Below are positions 17,915-27,402 of a stretch of DNA of 64,000 nt, piece after piece. The position numbers were made by a program, and so were the translations under genes. The stretch lies in NCBI RefSeq assembly GCF_900107925.1, contig NZ_FNUJ01000002.1, forward strand, positions 930,001 through 994,000, written 5' to 3'. Below the pieces are notes generated by a model, which had not been told where the DNA came from, did not search any database, and saw only the letters and a list, made by a program, of their open reading frames with translations. The DNA is from Amycolatopsis pretoriensis. GTDB lineage: Bacteria > Actinomycetota > Actinomycetes > Mycobacteriales > Pseudonocardiaceae. How positions within the stretch are numbered: position 1 is the stretch's first letter; every line of letters starts with the position of its first letter.

Positions 17915-17948
17915 TGGCCGGCCGGGCGTTTCAATGCCCGGCCGGCCA
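17915..17948. terminator. Strong inverted repeat, likely terminator
   Basis: A perfect 13-base inverted repeat (TGGCCGGCCGGGC and its complement) with an 8-base loop follows the small gene ending at 17886. No T-run follows, as is usual for high-GC actinobacterial terminators. The YCII remnant begins right after it, so it also marks a possible junction. Confidence 0.65.
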
Positions 17949-18083
17949 CTCCTGGACTGCCGCGCCCTGGACGAAGCCCTCGAGCTGGCCGCGCTCTGCC
18001 CGATGGCCGCCGACGGCACGATCGAGGTCCGGCCGATCGCCGGGGTCCTGGACCTCGACCACCGCCCGTCGACGGGCGCATGA
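17949..18083 (+). pseudogene. YCII-related (DGPF) protein, C-terminal fragment
   Basis: The frame ending at 18083 encodes [27 protein letters not shown], the conserved end of YCII-related DGPF proteins. No N-terminal part is present; the upstream sequence is a hairpin. DGPF genes normally sit directly before ECF42 sigma genes, as here, with ATGA overlap. This is the stump of such an operon. Confidence 0.65.
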
Positions 18084-19256
18084 CGGCCGCGCCCGTCCTG
18101 TCGGAGGCCTACCGCGAGCACCGCACGACGATGCTCGCCGCCCTGGACCGCGTGCTAGGCGACTTCGAACTCGCCGAAGACGCGCTGCAGGACGCGTGCG
18201 CGCTCGCCCTGCGCACCTGGGACGACCAGCCACCGGACGACCCGGTGGCCTGGTTGCTGACCGCGGCCCGCAACAGCGCGATCGACCGGCTCCGCCGCGC
18301 CCGAACCGGCCGGGCCCAGCTCGCCCGGCAGCCGGAGGAGGCGATCATGAATTTCGGCGAAGAACGCCTGCTCAGCCTCGGCGACGAGCGGCTCAGCCTC
18401 CTCTTCACCTGCTGCCACTCGGCTCTGGCAGAGGAAGCGCGGGTCGCCTTCACGCTGCAGGCCGTGGTCGGCCTGACCGCCCGGATCGCCCGGACCTTCC
18501 TGGTCGCCGAGCCGGCACTGGCCCAGCGGCTCGTGCGCGCCAAACGCAAGATCCGCGACGCCGGGATCAGCCTCGCCGTCCCCGCCGATCACCTGCTGCC
18601 CGAGCGGCTCTCCGGCGTCCTCGCGGTGATCTACCTGACCTTCACCCGCGGCTACGCCTCCCCCGGCGAACCTGAATACGAGGAGCTGCTGCAGGAGGCG
18701 ATCCGGCTCGCGAAGCTCGTGGCCACCTTGATGCCCGACGAACCCGAAGCCCTCGCCCTGGTCGCCCTGCTGCTGGTCCACCACTCGCGCTCGGCCACCC
18801 GCCTCACCCCCGGCCGGGGACGTCGTCCTGCTCGAAGACCAAGACCGCTCCCGCTGGGACCGCGCCGAGATCGCCGAAGCCGTCCGGCTCTTGGACCGGG
18901 CCCCGCGCTTCGCCGCGCCCGGGCCATACGTCCTGCAGGCGACCATCGCGATCCTGCACGCCCAGGCACCGACGGCCCGGGACACGAACTGGCCCGCGAT
19001 CGCCGCGGTATATGCGCAGCTGCTCGCGGTGACCCCGTCGCCGGTGGTCGCCCTCAACCACGCCGTTGCGGTCGCCATGGCCACCACCCCCGAGGATGGG
19101 CTGGCCTTGACCGACCGGATCGGGGGCCTCGACAGTTATCACCTGCTGCACGCCGCCCGCGCCGACCTCCTGCGCCGCCTCGGCCACGCCGACGAGGCGG
19201 CCGAGGCGTACCGGCGCGCGCACGAGCATTTAACGGGCACTCGACGAGCGCAATAG
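18080..19256 (+). pseudogene. ECF42-type sigma factor, frameshifted
   Basis: From ATG 18080 the protein shows sigma region 2 ([37 protein letters not shown] ... [20 protein letters not shown]), region 4 ([52 protein letters not shown]) and the C-terminal extension typical of ECF42. Near 18806-18815 one extra base in a C/G run shifts the frame; the other frame continues properly as [25 protein letters not shown] ... [22 protein letters not shown]. The final residues of the family are also missing. It could be a sequencing error in a homopolymer, but the broken YCII partner upstream favours decay. Confidence 0.7.
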
Positions 19257-19268
19257 AGTGCCGCACAT

Positions 19269-19287
19269 GCCGGTCCGCTGGACCGGC
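19269..19287. terminator. Perfect short hairpin after the sigma remnant
   Basis: GCCGGTCC, loop GCT, GGACCGGC: an 8-bp stem just after the end of the ECF42 remnant and before the convergent gajB gene. A plausible terminator. The 160 bases beyond it, up to gajB, show no recognisable gene. Confidence 0.5.
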
Positions 19288-19451
19288 TTCACGCGGTCAC
19301 GCTGCACTAGATCCAGCCCACGAACACGGGGTGCAGCCATAACATCGGCTTCCTCGACGGATCGCTCACCATCGTCAGCCTCAACTTGACCGCGGCCTGG
19401 ACCGAAGCGGACTGCCCGGACAAATAGCCGGCCCGCGCCGCGGATTCGTCC

Positions 19452-21308
19452 TCATTCCACACCCAGGTGCTGAAGAACGTCTCGAGCGAACCGGGAAACC
19501 CCGTATTCGTTCTTCGAACCCCAATCCGTCTCCCAGAATGAACCGTAGACCAGCACAAGCGCTCGCTTGGCCCGGGTGAGCCCGACGTAGAACGAACGCC
19601 GGTCCTGCGCCAGTCGGTCCGGGTTCGGCTCGGGGTGCAGGCGCAACCGCCCCGACCACCGACGACCGGGCATGATGCCTTCGACCAGACCCGGCAGGAT
19701 CACGACATCCCACTCCCGGCCCTTCGCGGAATGGTAGGTGGTCAACGTGACCTTGCCGGCCTGCAACGCGCCGGCGGCGATGTCCCGCACTTCAAGGCCA
19801 TACGCGCTGGCAGCCTCTCGGAACTTTCCCAGAGCTTGCTGGTCTCGGACGGCGGAGCTGCCTGCGGCGATAGCTTCTAGCTCGAGTTCCCGGATCAGGT
19901 CGGTCAGCCATGCGTGCAGTGGTGGTTCTTCCGACCGGAAACTGTTGAGCAGGCCGGCGAACTTCCGGTCCGCGGCACGACGGTCGAGCGGTGGCAGCCC
20001 GGCGGCTTCGCGCACCGGAGCGTATGCCCGTACCAGGTCGCCCAAGGTGGCGACTGAGGTCGCACCGGTGTTCGGGCCCAGCACAGTCGGCTGATGTCCG
20101 GCGACGGCGCGGGCCGCGCAGTCGCGAACGAAGTCGGCGAGCTCACCGCTGGGCAGCCGTTCGTCCCGTTCATTCACGTAGGGAATGCGTCCGGCGTCGA
20201 ACTCGTCGATCAAGGCCGACAGCAAGGGTCCTCGGGCGGGGTACAAGATCGCGATGTCGTGGCCGGCCACCCCGCTCGCGAGCAGCGCGTCGATCTTGCC
20301 TGCCACGATCGCGGCGTGTTCGTCGAGCCCTCCGTCGGCCATGATCGGCTCGATGGCTCCGTCGTCCGCCCGGCCGGGCGCCGCTCGGTAGGTGCGGGGT
20401 TCCTGGAGGGCGGCGTGGCTGGCCGCGACGATGGCTTGGCCGCACCGGTAGTTCACTCCGAGGGAGTGGTCGCGGAAGTCGCCACGTGCGGCCAATTCGT
20501 TCAGGTACCGCGGGTCGGCACCGGTGAAGCCCATCACGGACTGATCGGGGTCTCCGAACGCCGCGATACTCACGCCCGCGTCGTGCAGGGCGAGCACGAG
20601 CGCGTGCAGGACCGGCCCGAGGTCCTGGTACTCGTCCACCACCAGCCACGAGTACCGGGAGGCGAGTAGTCGGCCGACGGCGGGGTGCTCGCGCACGATG
20701 CGCAGCGACCGCGCCACCATCGCGTCGAAGTCCCACCTGCCGGCGTCGAGCAACCGCTCGTCGAACAGCCGCGCCGAGGCGACCATCGGACTGGTGTCGT
20801 CGTCGCCGATCAGCCCGGCGGCGAGTTCCCGGCGTAGCTTGGTGATGGTGGCGGTTTCGTACTGGACCTGATTGGACAAGCCGACGTCGTCGAAGCAGCG
20901 CTGCAGGAGTCTGACCCACTCGGTGGCCTTGTCGTCGATCACCGTCCCCTGCTCCGGTACCGGGATGCCGAGCAATGGGCCGTAGGGACGCAGGATGGCC
21001 GATAAGCACCAGCTGTGGACCGTGCCGCAGGCCAGCCGACGGCCGGGTCGGATGCCGAGCCGGTCGAGCCGGGTGGTGATCTCTTGTGCCGCCTGCCGGG
21101 TGTAGGTGATGGCAGCCACGCCTTGACGCGGTGGCACCTGTACCTCCAGCAGGTAGCCCACTTTCGCCACCAAGGCGCGGGTTTTCCCGGAACCGGGACC
21201 TGCGCGGACCACACCGTCACCGGTGTGGCGGGCCACGGCTCGTTGATCGTCGTTGAGCCCGGCGAGCTCGGCGGCGAGACTCGGGCTCACCCCTGCCGTG
21301 ACCGTCAC
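19452..21308 (-). CDS. gajB: Gabija protein GajB, UvrD-like helicase
   Basis: 618 residues. LNDDQRAVARHTGDGVVRAGPGSGKTRALVAKV gives the Q motif and Walker A near residue 36. WLVVDEYQDLGPVLHALV is the DExQ motif, AFGDPDQSVMGFTGAD motif III, VNYRCGQAIV motif IV, LTTYHSAKGREWDVVILPGLVEG motif V, and FYVGLTRAKRALVLVYGS motif VI. The gene starts inside the last codon of the OLD-family nuclease gene (overlap 21305-21308), the arrangement of Gabija, in which GajB acts as helicase/ATPase with the GajA nuclease on phage DNA. All motor motifs are intact. It is slightly longer than the reference GajB proteins, so a generic OLD-UvrD pair cannot be fully excluded. Confidence 0.8.
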   Translation of the reverse strand: MTVTAGVSPSLAAELAGLNDDQRAVARHTGDGVVRAGPGSGKTRALVAKVGYLLEVQVPPRQGVAAITYTRQAAQEITTRLDRLGIRPGRRLACGTVHSWCLSAILRPYGPLLGIPVPEQGTVIDDKATEWVRLLQRCFDDVGLSNQVQYETATITKLRRELAAGLIGDDDTSPMVASARLFDERLLDAGRWDFDAMVARSLRIVREHPAVGRLLASRYSWLVVDEYQDLGPVLHALVLALHDAGVSIAAFGDPDQSVMGFTGADPRYLNELAARGDFRDHSLGVNYRCGQAIVAASHAALQEPRTYRAAPGRADDGAIEPIMADGGLDEHAAIVAGKIDALLASGVAGHDIAILYPARGPLLSALIDEFDAGRIPYVNERDERLPSGELADFVRDCAARAVAGHQPTVLGPNTGATSVATLGDLVRAYAPVREAAGLPPLDRRAADRKFAGLLNSFRSEEPPLHAWLTDLIRELELEAIAAGSSAVRDQQALGKFREAASAYGLEVRDIAAGALQAGKVTLTTYHSAKGREWDVVILPGLVEGIMPGRRWSGRLRLHPEPNPDRLAQDRRSFYVGLTRAKRALVLVYGSFWETDWGSKNEYGVSRFARDVLQHLGVE

Positions 21309-23290
21309 GAGGACGCCGCTTCGTCCGATCCGTTGCGCGCCTGGCAGGGACGCTCGATCAGGCCGCTGCCCCGAACACGCCGCGATATTTGGTCAAGGGC
21401 GGCCAAGAGGTAGCCGTACGTTCCCAACGCGATCAGTTCCCCCGTGCTCAGATGGGCCCGCAACGCCACCCCCGCTTCCCCATCACCGCTCGTTTCGGCG
21501 AGGTCGCGTTCGACTCCTTGCGCGATGCCGGCTCCGGCGGTCTCGACGTGGGCGGCGAGCCGCTGGGCGTACCGGCCCTTGCTCACGTGCTCGACGCGCC
21601 GCAGCACCTCATCGCAATCGTCGGCGGTGAAGTCGTCCGCGGCGATGGCTGCCATTGCATCGTCAAATCGGTCGCGCAGTACCAGTGACGTGACCAGCTC
21701 CGCGTGTGCCGCGCTCAGCTGAGCGGCAAGCAGCGGCACGAGATCGAGCTCGAGTGTCCGGACGCCGACGAAGATGCCGTGCGGGACGAGCCGCTGCTGC
21801 TCCTCGGTGGTGTCCACGTCCGGATCGGCGTACTCAATCAGCGTGGCGATCGCGTCCATCAGCTCGTTCCGCTCGTCGCCGGGCGGCAGCAGCCTGGCCG
21901 CCCGCTTGAGCCCTGCCAAGACGTACTCCCCGTTCCGCAGGGGATCGCCGTCCGTGACGATCACGTGGGGAACCGCCAGGGCCTTTTCGCCGAGGAGGGA
22001 CCGGTAGGACGCGAAGTCGGTGCCGCCGATGTTGGCGACGATCACGCCGTGCGCGTCGAGGTCGAACCCGAGCGCACTGGCCAGGGCCGGCAGGAGGTAT
22101 GCCTCCGATTGGCCTTCGACCAGGATCGCTGCCGAGCAGAACAGCAACTCGGCCCGGCTGACGTCGAGATAGCGCTCGAGGTCGGCTCGCTGGACCCGGG
22201 AGAGTCCGGCTCGGGTGGTGGTAGCTGCCACCGTGGCACCGGTTTCGTCGCGCCGCAGCAGGACGATGGCGTCGAGCCGGGTCACCGCAGCGACGTGCGA
22301 GCTGTGTGTGGTCACGACCAGCCCGGTCTCGCTCCGGAGCAAGTAGCGGAACAGCTGGCGTTGCAGGACTGGGTGCACGTGGGCTTCCGGCTCCTCGACG
22401 GCCAGCACCGTGGCGACGACCGCGTCGGTGGCGCGCCGGGTCTGCAGCCGTTCCAGCAGCAGGCCGAGGTAGATCACGTTGGCGTTGCCGGTGGAGGTGT
22501 CGGCGACGCTGCGCGAGCGGTTGGGGTCGACGTAGAGCCGGATCGACCGCAGCAGGCGGGCTGGCGCGCTGGAGGCGAAGCCGAGGGTCGGGCTCACGTC
22601 GAGCTGCGGCCCGGCCAGGTCGGCGAGGCGCGCGGAGAGGTCTTCCGCCACCTTGGTGACTTGCTTGTCCGTGGCCAGCTCGTCCATGACCTCCTGGATG
22701 CCCTTCGCCGCGGCCTCAAGCGCCGAAGGTGCCGGCGGATGCGCGTCCAGCAGCTCCTGGAGCGGCGAACCGCGGTAGCGGGACAGCGCGTCCGCGGCGT
22801 CGCGCAGCGCCGGCAGCACGGACAGCGATACGTCACGCCGGACGCGCCGGGCGTCGCGGTCACCGTCCGGGCCACCGACGATGTCGAAGTCGTAGTCGTC
22901 GCGGGTGAGCGGCCGGTCGATCTGTTGCGGATCCACTCGCGGCCGGTAGGTGTATGCAAGGCGGGCGACGAGAGGAGTCAAGCTGACGAAGCAGCCGTCG
23001 AGCGTCGCTTCGGCTGCTGTATCGCCCTCGATATCGGTCAGCTCGACTTCGATGCGCACTTCGACGCCGTCGGCCAGCGTGCCGGGCGCGTGGTCGCAAA
23101 TGTCCTCGGCCCTCAGCCGTCGGGCGCTGTCCGGCAGGTCGGGGTCAAGCACCAGCCGCAAGGCGTGGAGCAGGTTCGACTTGCCGATACCGTTTTCGCC
23201 GAGAATGACCGCGACGGACGGGAACGGGGTGATTTCCAGGGCGCGGAAGTTCCTGAAGTTCTCGACCACCACCCGGCTGATACGTAGCAC
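21305..23290 (-). CDS. gajA: Gabija protein GajA, OLD-family ATPase-TOPRIM nuclease
   Basis: 661 residues from a GTG preceded by AAAGGGTGCT. The N-terminus RVVVENFRNFRALEI ... VILGENGIGKSNLLHALRLVL is an SMC/RecF-type ATPase with Walker A near residue 30. VLAVEEPEAHVHPVLQRQLFRYLL gives the Walker B/D-loop region and VTTHSSHVAAV the H-loop. A TOPRIM domain follows: AAILVEGQSEAYLLPALASALG (Glu near residue 390) and VIVTDGDPLRNGEY (DxD near 445). In Gabija, GajA is a nucleotide-inhibited DNA nickase that becomes active when phage replication depletes nucleotides. It is the first gene of the two-gene operon. Confidence 0.85.
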   Translation of the reverse strand: MLRISRVVVENFRNFRALEITPFPSVAVILGENGIGKSNLLHALRLVLDPDLPDSARRLRAEDICDHAPGTLADGVEVRIEVELTDIEGDTAAEATLDGCFVSLTPLVARLAYTYRPRVDPQQIDRPLTRDDYDFDIVGGPDGDRDARRVRRDVSLSVLPALRDAADALSRYRGSPLQELLDAHPPAPSALEAAAKGIQEVMDELATDKQVTKVAEDLSARLADLAGPQLDVSPTLGFASSAPARLLRSIRLYVDPNRSRSVADTSTGNANVIYLGLLLERLQTRRATDAVVATVLAVEEPEAHVHPVLQRQLFRYLLRSETGLVVTTHSSHVAAVTRLDAIVLLRRDETGATVAATTTRAGLSRVQRADLERYLDVSRAELLFCSAAILVEGQSEAYLLPALASALGFDLDAHGVIVANIGGTDFASYRSLLGEKALAVPHVIVTDGDPLRNGEYVLAGLKRAARLLPPGDERNELMDAIATLIEYADPDVDTTEEQQRLVPHGIFVGVRTLELDLVPLLAAQLSAAHAELVTSLVLRDRFDDAMAAIAADDFTADDCDEVLRRVEHVSKGRYAQRLAAHVETAGAGIAQGVERDLAETSGDGEAGVALRAHLSTGELIALGTYGYLLAALDQISRRVRGSGLIERPCQARNGSDEAASS

Positions 23291-23889
23291 AGCACCCTTT
23301 CAACGCCCTGGCCTCGGCCGCCCCCGTGACTGTTAGCTTTCTACATTTTTCCCAGACCAACATACGGACTGTCACGCATTAGCACCCGTTCGAGTGATTG
23401 ATCACCCTGTGTTCGGAGGTCAATAGATTTCTATCTCGAACGATTGTTTGTGGAGCGATGCCCCGCCTCGTAGCCTGACCAGGTCAGCCGCCACGCCGCC
23501 CCCGGAAACCGACCCAAGCACCAGCCGCCGCGAGGCGCCACGCCGATCCGGACTCGCCCCACAGATGTCCCCTTTGACGATCCTCATCGACGACCAGACC
23601 GTCCGAGACTCCTTCGACTGGCGCCTCGCGATCGAGGCGCGTTTGCCTATTCCGGCGACGTTGCCCACGGCCGCGCGCCGCAGCATGGCCCGCGGCGAGC
23701 GGAGCTGGTTTTGGACCCTTTCCAGTGTGTCCGCCGACAGCGGCCCGATGGACGCCAAGCTGATCGCGGTCGCCACCGAACGGCGGCGACCGCGTGGTCG
23801 CGCTGATCATGGCCCTCGACCGCGCCGTGCACTACACCCCGCCTCGCCGCTCGGTTTATGACGACGGTGACCTCGAGATCGTCTGGCTG
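23291..23889. other. Intergenic stretch without a confident gene
   Basis: The first 150 bases upstream of gajA are A+T-rich and must carry its promoter. Open frames exist on both strands between 23420 and 23861, of similar length and without family signatures or good ribosome sites. I cannot decide between them and call none. Confidence 0.4.
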
Positions 23890-24462
23890 TCATCCCGACT
23901 TCGCGATGGTCCGCGGTTCGCTGACCTCGTATACCTCGGTGTCGATCAGCGAACGGGGGTCACTGTCGGTCGGTGGAAGTACCTTGCGAACCAGCCTGAT
24001 CTGTTGCTCCCATCGCAGGATCCTTTGAACGTCAGACGCTCGAATCGTCGCTGTCAGCGACCGGGTATCACCGACGTTCTGAAGTGGAGTCAAGCCGGAC
24101 AGCTCAATCTGGAGAGCGGCCCCAGGCGTCCACGAGTTCGGCGTCTGAGCCTTCATGGAAGGTAGCCCACCTGAGCCGACGAGCCGCCCGTTCGAGTCGT
24201 GTACCAGCACCTGGACATTTTCCGCAGAGAACGCGGCGGTGTTTCGGATCTCGACCGTCTCGGTGGTTGCGGCGTCGGGCAGATTGTCCCGAACTGTGTG
24301 GAACGTCAGGTAGGGGCGTGTCGCGTAACCCAAGGCTTCCTGACTCTCCCTCGCGGCCTTGCGGCTCGCCAGCGCACTCCTCCACGCCGCGATCGAGGAT
24401 GCGGTGCCAGCGAGCGCGCTCACGGATCCTGCCACCGCCGATACCACCGCTGCGTCGACCAC
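23890..24462 (-). CDS. Hypothetical protein with N-terminal membrane-like helix
   Basis: 190 residues. The N-terminus MVDAAVVSAVAGSVSALAGTASSIAAW is a small-residue-rich hydrophobic helix, followed by a charged linker (ASRKAARESQEAL) and a beta-rich domain (PYLTFHTVRDNLPDAATTETVEIRNTAAFSAENVQVLVHD). This layout, a short membrane or coiled anchor plus an Ig-like beta domain, is common among uncharacterised actinobacterial accessory proteins. Not recognised beyond that. It lies alone between the Gabija pair and the divergent recombinase gene. Confidence 0.65.
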   Translation of the reverse strand: MVDAAVVSAVAGSVSALAGTASSIAAWRSALASRKAARESQEALGYATRPYLTFHTVRDNLPDAATTETVEIRNTAAFSAENVQVLVHDSNGRLVGSGGLPSMKAQTPNSWTPGAALQIELSGLTPLQNVGDTRSLTATIRASDVQRILRWEQQIRLVRKVLPPTDSDPRSLIDTEVYEVSEPRTIAKSG

Positions 24463-24823
24463 CGAATCTCCTAACTTACAGCACTTACAGCGCGATCCAA
24501 GTTCACCGCTCTGCCAGCCAATACCTCGCGGAGACGCTACCGGGTCTGGAGGGCATGCGGCGGCTATTGCCTTGGCCTGTGTCTGTGTGTGGGCCCTAGC
24601 TGTCGTGGCGGTCTTCTGCCTTGCCGGCCACGTTCGAGGGCGCGTGAACTTGGCAGATCGAGCAGCCGCTTCTGCGGCGTGTAGAGCACCAAGGTCGACA
24701 TCCGAAGCCTCCCCGACGGTTGCAATGCGGCCGTTCGAGTGCTGATCAGGCCCGAACCCGTCATCGGTGCCGGGCGAGTTCGTTCCGCCCTCGACCGAAC
24801 CACCTCAAGCACCGAGGTGCACA
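24463..24823. other. Intergenic stretch, possible decayed membrane gene
   Basis: No confident gene. One rightward frame ending near 24745 contains a hydrophobic run (ALACVCVWALAVVAVFCLAG) but has no start signal of its own and no recognisable relatives; it could be a remnant of an element membrane gene. Confidence 0.35.
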
Positions 24824-26239
24824 ATGATCAGTACCGCTCGCAGAGAAACCACGACACACGCTGTGTCGCCGCGTAGGGCCGGCGCCCGACGCTGCCAGAA
24901 ATCCCTGGGAGGTCGTGGGCTGAGGTTCGCGTTCTACGGGCGGATGTCCACCGTCGAGTTCCAGGACCGGACGACGTCGTTGGGGTGGCAGCGCGAGGTC
25001 GCCGAGGAGACGATCCGCGGCCGCGGCGTGATCGTGGCGGAGTACTTCGACGAAGGGCATTCACGTCGGCTGCCCTGGCGCGAACGGCCCGCCGCGGCCC
25101 AGCTGATGGCAGCCGCGGAGCACCCGAACCGCTCCTTCGATGCCGTCGTCATCGGCGAGTATGAGCGCGCGTTCTACGGAGACCAGTTCAACGCCGTGCT
25201 CACCGCGCTCCAGGAGCAAGGCATCCGACTGTGGCTCCCCGAAGCGGCCAGTCCGGTGAACCTCGACGACCCGGTGCACCGGGCGCTGATGCTGCTGCTC
25301 GGGTCCCAGTCGCGTCGCGAGGTGTTACGGGCCCGGCACCGAGTACTGGCCGCGATGGGCGTCCAGGCCCGTGTTCAAGGCAGGTTCCTCGGCGGCCGGC
25401 CACCCTACGGATATCGCCTCGCCGATGCCGGCCCGCACCCGAACCGGGCCCACGCGAGCTGGGGTCGCCGCCTGCACCGCCTGGAACCCGATCCGGCCAC
25501 CGCACCGTGGGTACGGTGGATCTTCCAGCAACGAGCCACCGGACGCAGCGTGGCCAGCATCGCCCGGGAACTGAACGACCGCGGCATCCCATGCCCATCA
25601 AGCGCCGACCGGGGCCGCAACCGACACCGGACGAAGCACGAGTGGATCGTCCGGACCGTGGTCGGGATCCTCGAAAATCCGAGGTACACGGGGCGGCAGG
25701 TATGGAACCGGCACGGCGCCAGAACAACCGGGCCGGCCCACCACGGTGTCCCCACCCGACCGTCGGCCGCACGAGGCTGGGCTAAGTCGGACAAGGTGAC
25801 ACATCCGGCGCTCGTGGACGAGGCGACCTTCCTGGAGATCCAGGGCATGCGCGCAGCCCGCCCCACCCAGCACGGCCATACCAGGACGTACGTGCTGGCA
25901 GGGCTCGTGCAATGTCAGCTGTGCGGCCGCCGCCTGGACTCGCACTGGGTGAACGGCCGCCCCGGCTACCGCTGCCGCCACGGCCACACCAGCGCCCGCA
26001 ACCGCCCACCAGAACTCGCCAAGAACGTCTACGTCCGCGAAGACCACCTACTCGACGACCTTCGCGCCCAGTTCCCTAAGGCAGGTGATGACGAGGGTTC
26101 CGCGATCGTGGACTACCTGAGAACGAACGACCTGACGATCATATGTGGCGGCCCCACTCGAGTAGTCAAAGCCTGTAGTTCGCTGCGCGTACGCCCCGCA
26201 ACAGACGAGACCACCGAAGGGCAACTGCTGCTACTTTGA
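24824..26239 (+). CDS. Large serine recombinase (integrase)
   Basis: 471 residues from ATG 24824, which has GAGGTG five bases upstream; an ATG at 24767 would add 19 residues. The resolvase domain starts RFAFYGRMSTVEFQDRTTSLGWQ, with the nucleophile Ser near residue 41. The recombinase domain has GRFLGGRPPYGYRLAD ... VRWIFQQRATGRSVASIARELNDRGIPCPS ... ILENPRYTGRQVWNR. A zinc ribbon follows (VQCQLCGRRLDSHWVNGRPGYRCRHGHTS). It is clearly related to the integrase at 48007. The C-terminal coiled coil of typical large serine integrases is short here. Directly downstream lies a tandem repeat that may contain its attachment site. Confidence 0.85.
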   Translation: MISTARRETTTHAVSPRRAGARRCQKSLGGRGLRFAFYGRMSTVEFQDRTTSLGWQREVAEETIRGRGVIVAEYFDEGHSRRLPWRERPAAAQLMAAAEHPNRSFDAVVIGEYERAFYGDQFNAVLTALQEQGIRLWLPEAASPVNLDDPVHRALMLLLGSQSRREVLRARHRVLAAMGVQARVQGRFLGGRPPYGYRLADAGPHPNRAHASWGRRLHRLEPDPATAPWVRWIFQQRATGRSVASIARELNDRGIPCPSSADRGRNRHRTKHEWIVRTVVGILENPRYTGRQVWNRHGARTTGPAHHGVPTRPSAARGWAKSDKVTHPALVDEATFLEIQGMRAARPTQHGHTRTYVLAGLVQCQLCGRRLDSHWVNGRPGYRCRHGHTSARNRPPELAKNVYVREDHLLDDLRAQFPKAGDDEGSAIVDYLRTNDLTIICGGPTRVVKACSSLRVRPATDETTEGQLLLL

Positions 26240-26261
26240 CCCGGCCGCGACGCGCGGCTCT

Positions 26262-26404
26262 ATGGGGTAATTGAGTGTCCGAGGACGATCTTGTTCACTG
26301 TCTACACGCCTGCAACTCCCAGCTTGACCTGCAGGTTTCCGCGAGCTGGCCCGAGGCCACCCCGCGCCTCATGGGGTAATTGAGTGTCCGAGACGATCTT
26401 GTTC
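26262..26404. repeat. Two-copy direct repeat, candidate attachment site
   Basis: Copies at 26262-26296 and 26371-26404 begin ATGGGGTAATTGAGTGTCCG and end ACGATCTTGTTC; they differ by one base (GAGG against GAG). Weaker similarity extends to both sides. Each copy contains GTGTCCGAG, also found at 49742-49750 across the end of the second integrase gene and the tRNA-Leu 3' end. Both sites lie just after a serine integrase gene. Confidence 0.6.
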
Positions 26405-27402
26405 GGCAGCTACACGACTACACCTCATCTAGGCCGCGAGGATACGAGCCTGTGTCCAACAGCTGACATTGTCGCCAATCGGCAATCGCACAGCGTCACA
26501 GCCGGTTTTACAAGCGTGACACGCCGTGGACACATCCAGCCACTGTGGGCTGGACCAGCCGTAGAGGCCAAAAGGGAACCGACGAGCTGGCCGATGCTCC
26601 AGTGCATGAACGACAGCCCAAGGTTGCAGGGCGGGTAGCGGTCGTCTCGACGATGCCCGTGAGGTCAGCGACGCTGATCCAGCGGGACATTCCACCCGCC
26701 CCGCCAGGGCTTACACAGGCCGCCCCCTCGGCGGTCAACGCATCGATCACATTCGCATGATGTTCTCATCGACCGCCCCTAGACGGGCAATCGTCGCCAC
26801 CCTCGTGCAGGACTCCGAAGCCACCACGATCAACGCGCGACGTACTTGGACCGACTCATATTTGTCCTGTCGCCCAGGCGACAGGTGCTGGCTCTTCATC
26901 TGCGTGGAGGCAGCGGCTCCGACGAGACAGGAACCGAGCCTGACACACTTCGTGTGACCCGAACCGACAAGATCAAACCCTCGCCACACCGTGCCTGACA
27001 CGAGGGCACTCGATGTTCAGGTCAGCATCTCCCCTGTCGTTCTTGACGGAAACAGAAGCTAGTGAACAGCTACCCAGCGGTTTCAGGACTCGAAAGGTTG
27101 ATCAGGAGCGGATTCCGTGACGATTTACGGTCCGTCCTAGCGCCTGCCAGCACGGCCAGCTGGGCACAACGGACACCCGTCACCCCCAGGGGGATGCCTC
27201 ACAAACATCACCCGATCGATCGTCCCTGCCACGCCGCAGGCCCCACGATAGGCTGCGGCGACAACCCAACACGTCCCCACAGAGCGACTCGGCGACCGAA
27301 GCCTGCCGGGCCGGATTTCGGCTCATGCGAAACACCTTCGCCGTCCGCTACGATCTCACTACTGCACCTCGCCGAACCCGCGGCAAGGTGCGGAGAGGTT
27401 TG
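26405..27402. other. 1-kb stretch without recognisable genes
   Basis: Short frames occur on both strands (for example around 26430-27000), but none has a convincing start signal or family signature. The stretch lies between the repeat after the recombinase and the start of the A+T-richer operon; it may be degenerate element DNA plus the operon promoter. Confidence 0.4.

Noticed and set aside
17570..18081. Extended start at 18081 for the XRE-NACHT gene
   Set aside because: The extra 170 codons are Pro/Arg/Gly-rich, overlap the hairpin and the YCII remnant, and lie upstream of a plausible ATG at 17568.
18080..19342. Intact 420-residue ECF sigma factor
   Set aside because: The last third translates to Arg/Pro-rich nonsense after a one-base shift near 18810; the real C-terminus continues in another frame.
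21704..23287. Long open frame antisense to gajA
   Set aside because: Composition artefact; the minus strand carries the SMC and TOPRIM motifs.
26262..26404. tRNA fragment in the tandem repeat
   Set aside because: Only GTGTCCGAG matches tRNA-Leu; no T-arm or other tRNA sequence follows.
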